From Fredericiella sp963839515 (GTDB taxonomy: Bacteria; Chloroflexota; Anaerolineae; Caldilineales; Caldilineaceae): a stretch of DNA of 64,000 nt. The DNA is taken from assembly GCA_963839515.1 (NCBI GenBank), contig CAWIVN010000012.1, positions 248,001 through 312,000 on the forward strand, read 5' to 3'. The notes beneath the pieces are model-generated. The model saw only the letters and a list, made by a program, of their open reading frames with translations, was not told the origin of the DNA and did no database searches. Every line of letters starts with the position of its first letter. The stretch's first letter is position 1. A program made the position numbers and the translations under genes. This document shows, in pieces, positions 43,756-54,800 of the stretch.

Positions 43756-46374
43756 ATGACGACGCCGATGCGGCAGCAGTACCTGTCGATCAAGAGCCAG
43801 CATCCCGACTGCATCCTCCTCTTCCGCCTCGGCGACTTTTACGAAACGTTTGACGAGGATGCCAAAACGGTGGCGCGGGTTTGCGACGTGGTGCTCACCA
43901 GCCGCCCGGCCGGCAACGACCAGCGCGTGCCGCTGGCGGGCGTGCCCTACCACGCGGTCGATTATTACATAGCCAAGCTGGTCGAAGCCGGCTACCGCGT
44001 GGCCATCGCCGAACAGATCAGCGAGCCGGGTAAGGGGTTGGTCGAGCGCGAGGTGCGCCGCGTCGTCACCAAGGGCACGGTCGTCGAGCCGGGCATGCTC
44101 GACGAACGGCGTAACAACTACCTCGTGGCCGTGGCCATGGCGCCACGCGGGGGATCTGCCGGCCTGGCGTACTGTGACATTTCCACCGGCGAGTTTGGCG
44201 CCACCCAAATCACGAGTGCATCGGCGCAGGAAGTGGAACAGCGCGTGGGCGAGGAACTGAGCCGCCTGCAGCCCAGCGAATTGATTCCCGTCGACTGGCA
44301 GCCTGAGTCTTCCTCCATCCACCTGCTGCTTGACAACATGCATCCCCTTCTGTCAAAGGTTGAGGCCTGGCAGGTAGAGCCTGACACCGCTGCTGCTGCA
44401 CTCAAACGTCACTTTGGCGTCGCCAGCCTCGACGGCTACGGCCTGCACAATAAGCCGGACGCCTTGCGCGCCGCTGCCGCCGTGCTGGCCTACCTGCAGC
44501 AGATGCAGCCCAAGGCGCTGACCTTGCTCACCGGGCTGCACACCTACACGCTGGGCGCGTTCATGCTGCTAGACGAGTCGACGCGGCGCAACTTGGAACT
44601 GACTGAAACGATGCGCGGTGGCGATGCCAAGGGCAGCCTGCTGGCCGTGCTCGACTGTACGCTTACCCCGATGGGCAGCCGCCTCCTGCGCCGCTGGATT
44701 AACCAGCCGCTGCTTGACGTGGACGACATCAACCGCCGCCTGGATGCCGTGCAATGCTGTGTCGAAGACACGGTGTTACGGCTGCAGCTACGCGAACTGC
44801 TGGGACAGATCGGCGATTTGGAGCGCTGGACGAATCGCGTCCTACAAAGCCTCGGCCTGCCACGTGACCTGGTTGGCATGCGCCAGGTGCTGCGCCTGGT
44901 CCCTGCGCTGCACGATTGCCTCAGCAGCAACCCGGTTGCCAATCCCGCAGCGGCTATCCTGCCCAACCTGCCGGTATGTGACGAAGTGCTGGCATTGCTG
45001 GAGACCGCCCTGGCTGACGAGCCGCCCGCCACTCTGGCGACGCCGGGCATCATCCGCCCCGGCTTCGACGCCGAGCTGGACGGACTGATGGATAAGAGCC
45101 GCCATGCCAAGGACTGGATCGCCAACCTGGAACAAGTCGAGCGCCAGCGGCTGGACATCAAGAGCCTCAAGGTTGGGTATAACAAGGTCTTCGGCTATTA
45201 CATTGAGGTCACCAACACGCACGCGGCCAGGACTCCGCCCGAATACATCCGCAAACAGACGATCGCCAACGGCGAACGCTATATCACGCCCGAGCTCAAG
45301 GAGTACGAGACGCTGGTGCTCAACGCCGACGAACGGCGGCTGGAAATCGAGCAGAATCTATTTGGCGAGGTGTGCAGCCAGATCAGCGCGCATTGCGTAC
45401 CGCTCCTGCAGCTGGCACAGGCCCTCGCCGAGTTGGACGTCTTCACGGCACTGGCCGAGGTAGCGCTGCTGCGCCGTTATGTGCGTCCCGCAGTGGACGA
45501 GGGGCCTGCGATCGAGATCGACGCCGGACGCCATCCCGTGGTGGAGTTGGCGCTGCACGACGAGCCTTTTGTACCAAACGACACGCGTCTCGTCCCCGAG
45601 GCGGCTGTGCAGTTGATCACCGGTCCCAACATGAGCGGCAAAAGCACCTACTTGCGCCAGACGGCTCTCATCACCTTGATGGCACAGGTGGGCAGCTTTG
45701 TCCCCGCCGACAGTGCCCGCATTGGTGTCGTGGACCGCATCTTTACGCGCCTGGGAGCAAGCGATGAGATCCACCGTGGCCAGTCGACCTTTATGGTCGA
45801 AATGGTGGAGACGGCCAACATCTTAAACCACGCCAGCAGCCGCAGCCTGCTCGTCCTCGACGAGATCGGACGCGGCACCAGCACGTACGACGGGCTGGCC
45901 ATCGCTTGGGCTGTGGTCGAATACATCCATAACCATCCGGGCCTGCGCGCCAAGACGCTTTTTGCCACCCACTACCACGAACTCACCGACCTGGCCGAGC
46001 GCCTGCCCTACGTGGTCAACTACAACGTGGCCGTGGACGACAGCGGCGGTGGTGAGGATGTGGTGTTTCTGCGACGTATCATTCCCGGCAAGGCCGACCG
46101 TTCGTACGGTGTGCACGTAGCACGCATGGCTGGGTTGCCCTCCGCTGTCGTCAATCGCGCCGCCGAAATTCTCGAAGACCTCGAGCGCAGCGGCGCCGCC
46201 GGCCCCCGCCGCCTGGGAGAAAGCAACGCGCGCCGGACCAAAGCCGCCACCCAAGTGTCCCTATTTGCCGAAGTTCATCCCGTGGTCGCTGCGTTGCGTG
46301 TTCTCGACGTTAACGGGCTCACGCCGCTGGACGCGCTGAACCGTCTGTACGAGCTGCAAAAGATGCTACAATAG
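43756..46374 (+). CDS. mutS: DNA mismatch repair protein MutS
   Basis: This 872-aa mismatch sensor starts TPMRQQYLSIKSQHPDCILLFRLGDFYETFDEDA, which contains the mismatch-wedging Phe-x-Glu (FYETF). It has the connector, lever and clamp domains, then the ATPase: Walker A GPNMSGKST (about residue 624), Walker B LLVLDEIGRGTSTYDG and the ATHYHEL switch. The full domain set and length mark MutS1. The C-terminal dimer helix is present (LTPLDALNRLYELQKML). No mutL is adjacent. Confidence 0.97.
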   Translation: MTTPMRQQYLSIKSQHPDCILLFRLGDFYETFDEDAKTVARVCDVVLTSRPAGNDQRVPLAGVPYHAVDYYIAKLVEAGYRVAIAEQISEPGKGLVEREVRRVVTKGTVVEPGMLDERRNNYLVAVAMAPRGGSAGLAYCDISTGEFGATQITSASAQEVEQRVGEELSRLQPSELIPVDWQPESSSIHLLLDNMHPLLSKVEAWQVEPDTAAAALKRHFGVASLDGYGLHNKPDALRAAAAVLAYLQQMQPKALTLLTGLHTYTLGAFMLLDESTRRNLELTETMRGGDAKGSLLAVLDCTLTPMGSRLLRRWINQPLLDVDDINRRLDAVQCCVEDTVLRLQLRELLGQIGDLERWTNRVLQSLGLPRDLVGMRQVLRLVPALHDCLSSNPVANPAAAILPNLPVCDEVLALLETALADEPPATLATPGIIRPGFDAELDGLMDKSRHAKDWIANLEQVERQRLDIKSLKVGYNKVFGYYIEVTNTHAARTPPEYIRKQTIANGERYITPELKEYETLVLNADERRLEIEQNLFGEVCSQISAHCVPLLQLAQALAELDVFTALAEVALLRRYVRPAVDEGPAIEIDAGRHPVVELALHDEPFVPNDTRLVPEAAVQLITGPNMSGKSTYLRQTALITLMAQVGSFVPADSARIGVVDRIFTRLGASDEIHRGQSTFMVEMVETANILNHASSRSLLVLDEIGRGTSTYDGLAIAWAVVEYIHNHPGLRAKTLFATHYHELTDLAERLPYVVNYNVAVDDSGGGEDVVFLRRIIPGKADRSYGVHVARMAGLPSAVVNRAAEILEDLERSGAAGPRRLGESNARRTKAATQVSLFAEVHPVVAALRVLDVNGLTPLDALNRLYELQKMLQ

Positions 46375-46450
46375 TAACTGCCGGCTTCTGTTCCCCGCCG
46401 TGGTTTGTGTTCGTCGCCGTTGTGTAACCCCGTTCAACAAGGAGAAGAAC

Positions 46451-47911
46451 ATGTCAATCCAGCAAGGCAGTCTGCGCAGGGTAGTCGTCGTCGCTGTACC
46501 GTCTCTACTTGTGTGCCTATTGGTCCTCACCGTGGTGTGCAGTGCCTGGGCGCAGGCGCCGGACCCGGCTTCGCCTTCAGGCCCGCTGGCTGGAGCCGGT
46601 GTGCAGCAAGAGCAAAGCCCCGAAATCGTCGGGGGACGTGAGGCGGAGCCGGGGGCCTGGCCCTGGCAAGTGGCGCTTGTGGCGCATACGTCGAGCCAGG
46701 CATACAACGGTTTCTTCTGTGGGGGATCCATTATCGCCCCAGAGTGGGTGCTCACGGCTGCGCACTGCCTCGACGGCACCGATGCCAGCCTGATCGACGT
46801 ACTGGTCGGTACACACCTGCTATCCAGCAACGAGCGGCGCATCCAGGCGGATCACTCCTTTATGCATCCGGATTTCAGCGTCTTCACGCTTGACGGCGAC
46901 TTGGGCCTGCTCCACCTGTCCGTACCGGTAACCAACACGGCCGTCACGTTATTTACACCAGGGTCTACGCCGAGCACAGATGGCGCCGAGCTGGATTATA
47001 TGCGGGGAACGGTCACCGGCTGGGGCAACATGAATCCCTATTCCTGGTACGGTGTATTCCCCGACGCGTTGCAGGAAGTATCATTGCCCCTCATCGGCCA
47101 TGAGGCATGCGGCAGCCAATGGGGCTATTCATTCAGTGACAAGCAGATCTGTGCCGGTTATCCGGTCATGGATAAGGCCGTCTGCAACGGCGACAGCGGC
47201 GGCCCGCTGCTGGTGCAGAAAGCCAACGGCGAATGGCGGCAGGTCGGAATCGTCAGCGCCGGTCAAATCGGCTGCGCCGGTGGTACGCTCCCCGATATCT
47301 TCACGCGCGTCGGCGCGTATAGACCATGGATCGACGCCTGTATGCAGGACCCTGGTTCGGCGGTCTGCGTCGGCGCGGACACCTACGAGCCGGATGATAC
47401 GGCGCAGGAGGCGCAAGTGTACGCCGCCTATGGCGTTACCGAAACGCACACCTTCCACCAGGCAGGCGACCAGGACTGGCTCAAGTTCGACGTCACGGCT
47501 GGTTACCTTTACCAAATCCAGACCCAGCACGTCGTTACCTGGACTGCCCCGGTGGATACTGTCATCTGGCTGTTTGCAGACGAGGGCCGCACGCCTTTGA
47601 CTTACAACGACGATGGTGAGGTGCCGCCGGCGTTCCCCATGTTCGACAGCGTGTTGGATGATTCGACACTGGTATGGCGCGCGAGGGCCGATGGTCAACT
47701 GTACGTCAGCGTGGAAAACAACGCGTCGAGTATCGACGTCTCCCGACCCTACGGTCCCAATGCCAAGTACGCATTGATCATCCACGAGTATCCGCATCAA
47801 TCATATTTACCAGCGGTTGGACACGAACTGGGCGCGACGCCGACGCCAACTCTCAGCCCGTGGCCCACTCCGGTACCGGCGGTCACGCTGCCACCCGCCT
47901 CCAACCCGTAA
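46451..47911 (+). CDS. Secreted trypsin-like serine protease with PPC-type C-terminal domain
   Basis: This 486-aa S1-family protease has a signal peptide (LVCLLVLTVVCSAWA) and activation site IVGGREAEPGAWPWQVAL. The triad is His in VLTAAHCLD, Asp in LDGDLGLLHL and Ser in CNGDSGGPLL. The specificity pocket base, six residues before the Ser, falls at Asp (VMDKAVCNGDSGG), fitting cleavage after Arg/Lys. A beta-sandwich prepeptidase-C-type domain (DTYEPDDTAQEAQVY, QDWLKFDVTAGYLYQIQT) and a Thr/Pro-rich tail follow. The start has AAGGAGAAG upstream. It is probably released or wall-associated and degrades external protein. Confidence 0.9.
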   Translation: MSIQQGSLRRVVVVAVPSLLVCLLVLTVVCSAWAQAPDPASPSGPLAGAGVQQEQSPEIVGGREAEPGAWPWQVALVAHTSSQAYNGFFCGGSIIAPEWVLTAAHCLDGTDASLIDVLVGTHLLSSNERRIQADHSFMHPDFSVFTLDGDLGLLHLSVPVTNTAVTLFTPGSTPSTDGAELDYMRGTVTGWGNMNPYSWYGVFPDALQEVSLPLIGHEACGSQWGYSFSDKQICAGYPVMDKAVCNGDSGGPLLVQKANGEWRQVGIVSAGQIGCAGGTLPDIFTRVGAYRPWIDACMQDPGSAVCVGADTYEPDDTAQEAQVYAAYGVTETHTFHQAGDQDWLKFDVTAGYLYQIQTQHVVTWTAPVDTVIWLFADEGRTPLTYNDDGEVPPAFPMFDSVLDDSTLVWRARADGQLYVSVENNASSIDVSRPYGPNAKYALIIHEYPHQSYLPAVGHELGATPTPTLSPWPTPVPAVTLPPASNP

Positions 47912-47927
47912 CGATGTGGAGAATCCA

Positions 47928-48218
47928 ATGCCTAAGCCCCATAGCCTGACCGACGGACAGATTCAATATGCGCTGCAAGAGTTGCCGGGGTGGACGGTGG
48001 TCAACGGCAAGCTGCATCGCGAGTTCAAATTCCGCGGGTTTGCCGAAGCCTTTGGCTTTATGACCAAGGTTGCCGTCGAGGCGCATGCCATGGACCATCA
48101 TCCCGAATGGTCCAATGTTTACAACCGCGTCACGATCGACCTGGTAACGCACGTCAGCGGCAACACCATCACCGAACGTGATGTGGCGCTGGCCAAAGTA
48201 ATCGACGAGCTGGCATGA
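47928..48218 (+). CDS. phhB: 4a-hydroxytetrahydrobiopterin dehydratase (PCD/DCoH)
   Basis: This 96-aa enzyme regenerates oxidised tetrahydropterin. The family motif HAMDHHPEWSNVYNRVTIDL holds the catalytic His pair. ATG 47928 has GGAG 6 nt upstream; the frame is open back into the protease gene. It overlaps the next gene by 4 bp (ATGA), so the two are co-translated. No aromatic amino-acid hydroxylase is nearby; related proteins may instead serve molybdopterin or folate metabolism. Confidence 0.92.
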   Translation: MPKPHSLTDGQIQYALQELPGWTVVNGKLHREFKFRGFAEAFGFMTKVAVEAHAMDHHPEWSNVYNRVTIDLVTHVSGNTITERDVALAKVIDELA

Positions 48219-49861
48219 GTCATGTAGCATCTGGTGCAGAATCTAGGCAAGGTTCTGCACCAGATCTTGGTGCTGACCCGGTCGCGCTGCAGGTCTATCG
48301 CCACCGCTTTACTGGCGTGGCCGAAGAGATGGGTGTGACGCTGCGGCGCACGGCCTACTCGCCCAACATCAAGGAACGGCTTGACTTTTCGTGTGCGATC
48401 TTTGATGGCGGAGGGCGCATGATCAGCCAGGCAGCACATATCCCTGCCCATCTTGGGGCTATGCCCGCCAGCGTGGCCACGATCCTCACTACCTTCTCGC
48501 ACTGGGAGGAAGGTGATGTGGTGATCGTCAACGACCCGTTCCGCGGCGGCAATCACCTGCCGGACATCACCATGATCACGCCGATCTTCGCCGGCGAGGC
48601 GCGCCCCTCCTTCTTTGCCGCCAGCCGGGCCCACCATGCCGACGTGGGCGGCATGGCGCCGGGTTCGCTGCCGCTCTCCACCGAGATCTACCAGGAAGGC
48701 ATCATCATTCCGCCGATCAAGCTTTACCGCACGGGTGTGCTCAACGGCGAAGCGCTGGACCTGATTCTGGCCAACGTGCGCACGCCCGGCGAGCGGCGCG
48801 GTGACCTGGCAGCACAGCGAGCCGCAGCGGCGGTCGGCGAGCGGCGGCTGCACGAAATGGTGGCAGCGCATGGACTGCCCGAGGTGCTGGCTTATGCCGG
48901 GCACCTGTGCGGCTACAGCGAACGCATCACGCGCGCCGCTATCGCTGCCTGGCCCGACGGTAGCTATGCTTTTGCCGACGCGCTCGAATTGGTCGAAGGT
49001 GAACAAGTGACGTTGGTGCCTGTATGTGTCACTGCCACGATCGCGGGGGATGAGATTCACTTCGATTTTGCTGGCACGAGCCCCGTCGTGGCAGGTTCAC
49101 TCAACGCCGTGATCGCCATCACCCAGTCGGCGTGCTACTATGTCGTGCGCAGCCTGATCGAAGATGACGTGCCCATGAATGCGGGCTGTTTTACGCCAAT
49201 TCACGTACACGCACCTGTCAACTCGCTCGTCAATGCCCAGCGCCCGGCGGCTGTTGCGGCCGGCAACGTCGAAACGTCGCAGCGCATCGTCGACGTTGTG
49301 CTCGGGGCGCTGGCGCAGGCGCTCCCTGATCACATCCCGGCTGCGTCGCAGGGGACGATGAACAACCTTCTCATCGGCGGCAAGCGCAGCAACGGTTCGC
49401 CGTACACCTATTACGAGACTATCGGCGGCGGCATGGGTGCAGGACCCCGTGGTGACGGCCTCAGTGGCGTGCAGGTGCACATGACCAATACGCTCAACAC
49501 GCCGATCGAGGCGCTGGAGATCGCCTTTCCTTTCCGGCTCGAACGCTACAGCCTACGACCGGAGAGCGGGGGTCAAGGGCGCTTTCGGGGCGGCGACGGC
49601 ATCGTGCGCCAGTACCTGTTGTTGGAGCCTGCCGTCGTGACCATGCAGAGCGAACGGCGCAGCACGGTCCCGTGGGGTTTAGCCGGCGGCGAACCGGGCC
49701 GGTGTGGACGCAATGTGCTGATTCATCCGGACGGCAGGGAGGAGGAGCTGCCTGCTAAATTTACGCGCCGCCTGGCTGCCGGCGATCGTTTGCGCGTCGA
49801 GACGCCAGGCGGCGGTGGGTGGGGAGCGCCGAATTATCCGCATGATCCGGGCGCAGGTTAG
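48215..49861 (+). CDS. Hydantoinase B/oxoprolinase family protein (HyuB)
   Basis: This 548-aa protein has the HyuB pattern throughout: RRTAYSPNIKERLDFSCAIFD, QAAHIPAHLGAMPASV, VIVNDPFRGGNHLPDITM, RAHHADVGGMAPGSLP and TYYETIGGGMGAGPRGDGL. The Gly-rich C-terminus contains LRPESGGQGRFRGGDGI. HyuB is normally the partner of HyuA in ATP-dependent hydantoin or 5-oxoproline opening, or acetone-type carboxylation. No hyuA lies beside it. It overlaps the pterin dehydratase gene by 4 bp. Confidence 0.9.
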   Translation: MSHVASGAESRQGSAPDLGADPVALQVYRHRFTGVAEEMGVTLRRTAYSPNIKERLDFSCAIFDGGGRMISQAAHIPAHLGAMPASVATILTTFSHWEEGDVVIVNDPFRGGNHLPDITMITPIFAGEARPSFFAASRAHHADVGGMAPGSLPLSTEIYQEGIIIPPIKLYRTGVLNGEALDLILANVRTPGERRGDLAAQRAAAAVGERRLHEMVAAHGLPEVLAYAGHLCGYSERITRAAIAAWPDGSYAFADALELVEGEQVTLVPVCVTATIAGDEIHFDFAGTSPVVAGSLNAVIAITQSACYYVVRSLIEDDVPMNAGCFTPIHVHAPVNSLVNAQRPAAVAAGNVETSQRIVDVVLGALAQALPDHIPAASQGTMNNLLIGGKRSNGSPYTYYETIGGGMGAGPRGDGLSGVQVHMTNTLNTPIEALEIAFPFRLERYSLRPESGGQGRFRGGDGIVRQYLLLEPAVVTMQSERRSTVPWGLAGGEPGRCGRNVLIHPDGREEELPAKFTRRLAAGDRLRVETPGGGGWGAPNYPHDPGAG

Positions 49862-50006
49862 CACCAAATTCCTTTGGTGCGAGCGGGCTTACTTGTCGGG
49901 TGTCCGTCGCTGCACTATACTTGTCTGCGCACAAAAAGGCTGCGCCGAGGGTAGTTTGCAGGTGCGGTTCAACATTAGAGAGGCCGAACGATCTCAGGGA
50001 ACAACA

Positions 50007-51143
50007 ATGCGCGATGATTCGATGTGTTTGGAGAAGCAAGTGTCAGGGTCATGCCCAATGCCAGGTGCGGCGGGCGCCGCATCGGCAACCGGCGCAGAGT
50101 TGTACTTCCAAGTGTATGGTCCACAAGCCTCGCCCAGTGGTTTTGCTGCCTTGGCTGGAGAGTGGAACCCGCTGCTCAAGCGCAGCCGCTTTGACAATTT
50201 CTTTTCCACCTACGAGTGGCAGACCACCTGGTGGGAAAATCTAGGCGCCGGTGACCTTTGGATCGTTGCCTTTCGCCGCAGCGATACGAATGCCTTGGTC
50301 GGCATTGCGGCCTTGTACCTGCTTACGCTCACCTCCGGACCGGACGTCGGCAAACGCCAGTTGAACCTGGTCGGCTGCATCGAAGTCAGCGATTACCTGG
50401 ACCTGATTGTCGAGCAAGGCTGGGAGCACGGCGTCTATGAGCAGCTGCTGCGCTGGCTGCAGAGTGCCGACGCGCCGCAGTGGGACATTTTCGACCTGTG
50501 CAATCTGCCCGAGGTGAGCGCCACTTATCGCGCCCTGGCTGCGCTCTACGCTGCCAACGGACTCGACGTGGAGGTCTTCCAGGAGGATACCGCCCCACAG
50601 TTTGCGCTGCCGCGACGCTTTGAAGACTATCTTCAGAACCAGGTGGACAAGAAGCAGCGGCATGAGATCCGGCGCAAGCAGCGCCGAGCCGAGCGTGAGG
50701 CCACGACCGGGTTGATGCTGGTGGGTAAGCAGCACGTGCTCGAAGCCGAGGTGGACGACTTTGTCGCCCTGCAGCGTGCCAGCCGCCAAGACAAGTCAGA
50801 GTTTATGACGCCGGAAATGCGCCGCTTCTTCCTCGCCGTCGCACAGCGTATGCTGGACATGGGTGTGCTGCGCCTGTTCTTCTTGACGATCGACGGCGAA
50901 AAAGCCGCCACCATGTTTGCCTTCGAGTACAACCGGCGTTTTTGGCTGTATAATTCCGGTTACGACCCACAGGCGCACGCTCAACTCAGCCCTGGCTGGG
51001 TGTTACTGGCCTATGTCATCGAGTATGCCATTGCGTCAGGTTGCTCCGTCTTTGACTTCATGCAGGGCAACGAAGAGTACAAGTATCGTTTTGGCGCCGA
51101 GGACTACAAGGTCATGCGCGTCATTGTTCGGCGCCAGACCTAG
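50007..51143 (+). CDS. GNAT/FemAB-like acyltransferase (BioF2/CelD type)
   Basis: This 378-aa soluble protein has the two-lobed GNAT-like pattern of the CelD/BioF2-type family. The N-terminal lobe includes FFSTYEWQTTWWENLGAGDLW. The catalytic-type lobe has KKQRHEIRRKQRRAEREA, FLTIDGEKAATMFAFEYNRRFWLYNSGYDP and FDFMQGNEEYKYRFGAE. Members often modify surface polysaccharide or peptide, but the substrate here is unknown. ATG 50007 has AGGGA 6 nt upstream; the open frame starts within hyuB at 49815. The next gene starts 76 bp downstream. Confidence 0.82.
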   Translation: MRDDSMCLEKQVSGSCPMPGAAGAASATGAELYFQVYGPQASPSGFAALAGEWNPLLKRSRFDNFFSTYEWQTTWWENLGAGDLWIVAFRRSDTNALVGIAALYLLTLTSGPDVGKRQLNLVGCIEVSDYLDLIVEQGWEHGVYEQLLRWLQSADAPQWDIFDLCNLPEVSATYRALAALYAANGLDVEVFQEDTAPQFALPRRFEDYLQNQVDKKQRHEIRRKQRRAEREATTGLMLVGKQHVLEAEVDDFVALQRASRQDKSEFMTPEMRRFFLAVAQRMLDMGVLRLFFLTIDGEKAATMFAFEYNRRFWLYNSGYDPQAHAQLSPGWVLLAYVIEYAIASGCSVFDFMQGNEEYKYRFGAEDYKVMRVIVRRQT

Positions 51144-51219
51144 CGCCAAACCTAGTCAATCGCAGCGCCAGGCACCGACGGTATAGGCCGGGGGAAGGCT
51201 GCTGGAAGCGAGGCAAGGC

Positions 51220-51636
51220 ATGCCAGCAAACAATCACGACCCAAATGGGTCTCCTGAGTACGATGCTCTTGTGGATGGGCCCGGCACAACAGACGAGGCG
51301 CCGCCCGCCAATAATCGCAGCCGCGCTGCCGCCCGCGGGTATCGCCCTGCCTATGAAAAACCGGCGCGCCGGCCGGCCGGCGAACGTGAAGATTCGTTCA
51401 ACCCTTTGGCCTGGTTGATTGAAGGCGCCACGGGCTTTGTCGAAGAGATGCGCCACAACGACCTTGGCCTGTCCGAGGAATTCTGGGTGCACGCCGCTGC
51501 GGCCCGCCGCGAAGGGCTGCTTGCCGCACGCGCCTTGCTCGACGAATGGCTGGAAGAAACGCAAAAGCAGCAAACTGCGGAGCGCGAGCGCCAGGCGCGC
51601 CAGACTCGGCGTGGCGGCATCAACGTGGACTTCTAG
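51220..51636 (+). CDS. Small hypothetical protein with a charged helical C-terminus
   Basis: This 138-aa protein has a disordered polar N-terminal half (about 1-60, rich in Asn, Pro, Arg). A helical part follows (FNPLAWLIEGATGFVEEMRH, GLLAARALLDEWLEETQKQQ) and a basic end. No signal peptide or known domain is seen. The ATG has AGGCAAGG upstream. It lies between the acyltransferase and metalloprotease genes, and about 190 bp without a gene follow. Confidence 0.6.
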   Translation: MPANNHDPNGSPEYDALVDGPGTTDEAPPANNRSRAAARGYRPAYEKPARRPAGEREDSFNPLAWLIEGATGFVEEMRHNDLGLSEEFWVHAAAARREGLLAARALLDEWLEETQKQQTAERERQARQTRRGGINVDF

Positions 51637-51822
51637 CGCTTACCTGTCCTGCTAAAGACAGCTCCCCTGCATCCCTTCAGTGCACACTCCTTGTGCAGCT
51701 GCGTTTAGCTTTGCGCGCATTAATCAAGATCCGTCGGTGCGCTTCCCTGTCCATTTCACTTTGATGCTCCTAATGCGCTAGAATCTTGCGGATTTGCAGT
51801 TATCAATTGTCAAAGGTGGTAG

Positions 51823-54800
51823 ATGACTTTGTCTCGATTATGGCAGACCTGTCGGCCGAGATGGCTGGGCGTGGCAGCGGCCATCTGCGCTGCCGTCTTA
51901 ATGAGCGCCGTGGCACAGCCCGCCGCCGCCCAAGCCGGTGCCGCCCAGCCGGGTGATGGTAGCGACGCATGGACGGATGTCGCAGGCGGATTGGTGAGCG
52001 CGGCTGCGCAGGGCGACGACGCGCTGCCCGCGCGCTATCGTCGCCTGTCCCTCGACATGATCGCCCTGCAAGCAGTATTGGCGCCGGCGCCGCGCGCTAA
52101 CGATGTGTTGGCTGCCGCAGCGCCGGTAGTGTTGGCCCTACCGATGCCGCAGGGCGGCTTCCAGCACTTTGCCGTCGAGAACTCGCCCGTGATGGATCCC
52201 GTGTTGGCGGCGCAATATCCGGATGTCCAAACCTACCGTGGGCGCGGGATCGACGATCCGGCCGCCACGCTGCGCCTGGGGCTGACGGCGCAGGGATTTC
52301 ATGCCATCATCCTGTCTATGCAGGACACGGTCTACATCACGCATGAGGGCAAGGCCCACAGCCATTTCTACCTCAGCTATTTCGCCCACGACTATCAGGC
52401 GCGCCAGGCGTTCGTATGCGGCGTGCGCGAGGATGAACATGCCGTCGGCGCAGCCGATGCAAGCAGCACGGACTCTGCCCTGCGCGCTGAACTGGGGAGC
52501 ATGCGCACCGCACTTGCCGCCGGCCCCGATGTGCGGACTTACCGGCTGGCAGTGGCTGCTACCGGCGAGTTTGCAGCCGACGCCATCGCCCGCGCGGGAC
52601 TCGTCAATCCCAACGCCGGCGAAAAGGTTGCAGCCGTCTTGGACGCTATCGTGACCCGGATTAATATGGTCAACGCCATCTATGAACGTGAAGTGTCAAT
52701 TCACTTTGACCTCGTACCCGATAATGCCAAGTTGGTCTACCTGGACGCCGCCACTGACCCGTACACAAACGACAGAATGGACTTGATGCTGGGGCAGAAC
52801 CCCAGCAATTTGGATGCCGTGATCGGCAGCGCCAACTATGATGTCGGGCATGTCCTGGGTACGGCCGGCGGCGGGATAGCCTATATTGCCGTCGCCTGCA
52901 ATAGCAGCTATAAGGGTGGTGGGGTCAGCGGCGCCGGTGCGGCGGCCAACCCATACACCGTGATGGTAAGCGCACACGAAATGGGCCATCAGCTTGGCGC
53001 TTATCACACCTTCAACGCCACCAGCGGCGCCTGCAGCGGCACCAATCGCAGCGCCGCCAATGCCTACGAGCCAGGCAGCGGCAGTACGATCATGTCGTAC
53101 AGCGGCCTTTGCGGGGACGAGCAGAACTTGCCGGGCTATTTCACGATGTTTCACGTCGTGAGCTTTGACCAAATCTACGATTACAGCCGCGCCCGTAATG
53201 GGTCGGCTTGCGGCGTAACCGCGTCCACGGGCAACCGGCCGCCGGCGGTAAATGCGGGGCCGGACTACACCATTCCCGCCCGCACACCTTTTGTGCTGGC
53301 AGGCACCGCCAGCGACCTTGATGGACAGCCGTTGACCTACAGTTGGCAGCAGGTCGACCTGCTCGCTGCACCCTATACGGGAACAGCTACGTTGCAACAG
53401 GCCTTGACGGACCTTGGCTCCGGAGCCCTTTATCGCGTTTATGGATTCTCCGCCGATGGAGCGAGCCGTTCATTCCCGGCGCGGGCGAATGTGCTGTCCG
53501 GCACGATCGAACTGGGCGAGGTGTATCCCACCACGAATCGTACGCTCAATTTCCGGCTGTTCACGCGCGATAACCAGGCTGTTGGTGGCGGGGCCGATCA
53601 TGATGGCGTACGGCTGACGGTTTTCGACACAGGTTCTGCGTTCAGCGTTACGGCGCCCGCCGCCGCTGCCTCATGGCCGGCCGGCTTGCAACGCATCGTC
53701 CAATGGAATATTGCCGGTACCACCGTTGTTCCGATTGCTTGCAGCCGAGTCGATATTCTGTTGTCGAGTGATGGGGGCGTCACGTTCCCCACGTTGCTGG
53801 CCAACGATACGCCCAACGACGGCACTGAATTGGTCACAGCTCCGGCTACGCCGACAGGCAATGCGCGCGTCCTCGTGCAGTGTGCCGACAATATCTTCTA
53901 CAACGTTTCGGCAGCTTTTGGCGTGCGCCCCAATACCAATAGCGGAACACTGGCTGGGACAGTGCGCGGCGCAGAAAACATGCCGCTTGCGGGCGCACTG
54001 GTGACGGTCAGCGGCCCGGATTCGGTAGCGGTCCCGACCGACGCAGCGGGCAATTATGCGATCCAGCTCCCCATCGGCGTCTTCACGTTAACTGTGGCGG
54101 CCTATGGTTATGCCACCAGCAGCGAGAGCGGCGTACCAATCGAGAATGGGGCCACGACCGGGCGCGACGTAATGCTGGCAGCGCTGCCGCTGCGCACGAT
54201 CAGCGGCCGGGTGACGGATGCGGGTCACGGCTACCCGCTTTACGCCTCGCTCGAATTCACGACCGCGCTGGCACCGGTGTGGACCGACCCGCTCACAGGC
54301 CGCTACACGGTGACCGTGCTGGACGGGTACGTTTACACCGTCAGCGTGGAGGCCTGGACGCCGGGATTCATGCTCTACGCGCAAGTCTGGCAGCCAGTTG
54401 CGGGCGCGACGCAACTGAACATAGCGCTTGAGGCGGACCCCGACACGTGCCGGGCGCCCGGCTACAGCGTGAGCACCCTCAAGTGTATGCCCGTGGCCGG
54501 CGGCCTGCTGGTCGGCAATACCTATGGCACGGACGGCACTCCACAGGCAGGGGTGAGTGTCAGCAGCGCGAGCCAAACCACCTACAGCTCAGTTACAGCC
54601 GACCCCCTGGCGCCCGACTCGTTCTACAACCTGTTCTTGCCGGTGGGAACGCAAGTCGTAACTGCTACGGCGGCCGGTTTGCCGGCGATCAATGCCACCA
54701 GCGTGATGAGCGATAGGCTTGTTTTGCAGCAGGATTTCAACTGGCAGGTTGCCTTCACCGACGCAAGCCTCAAGACGCTGGCTGTCAGCAATGGACAACT

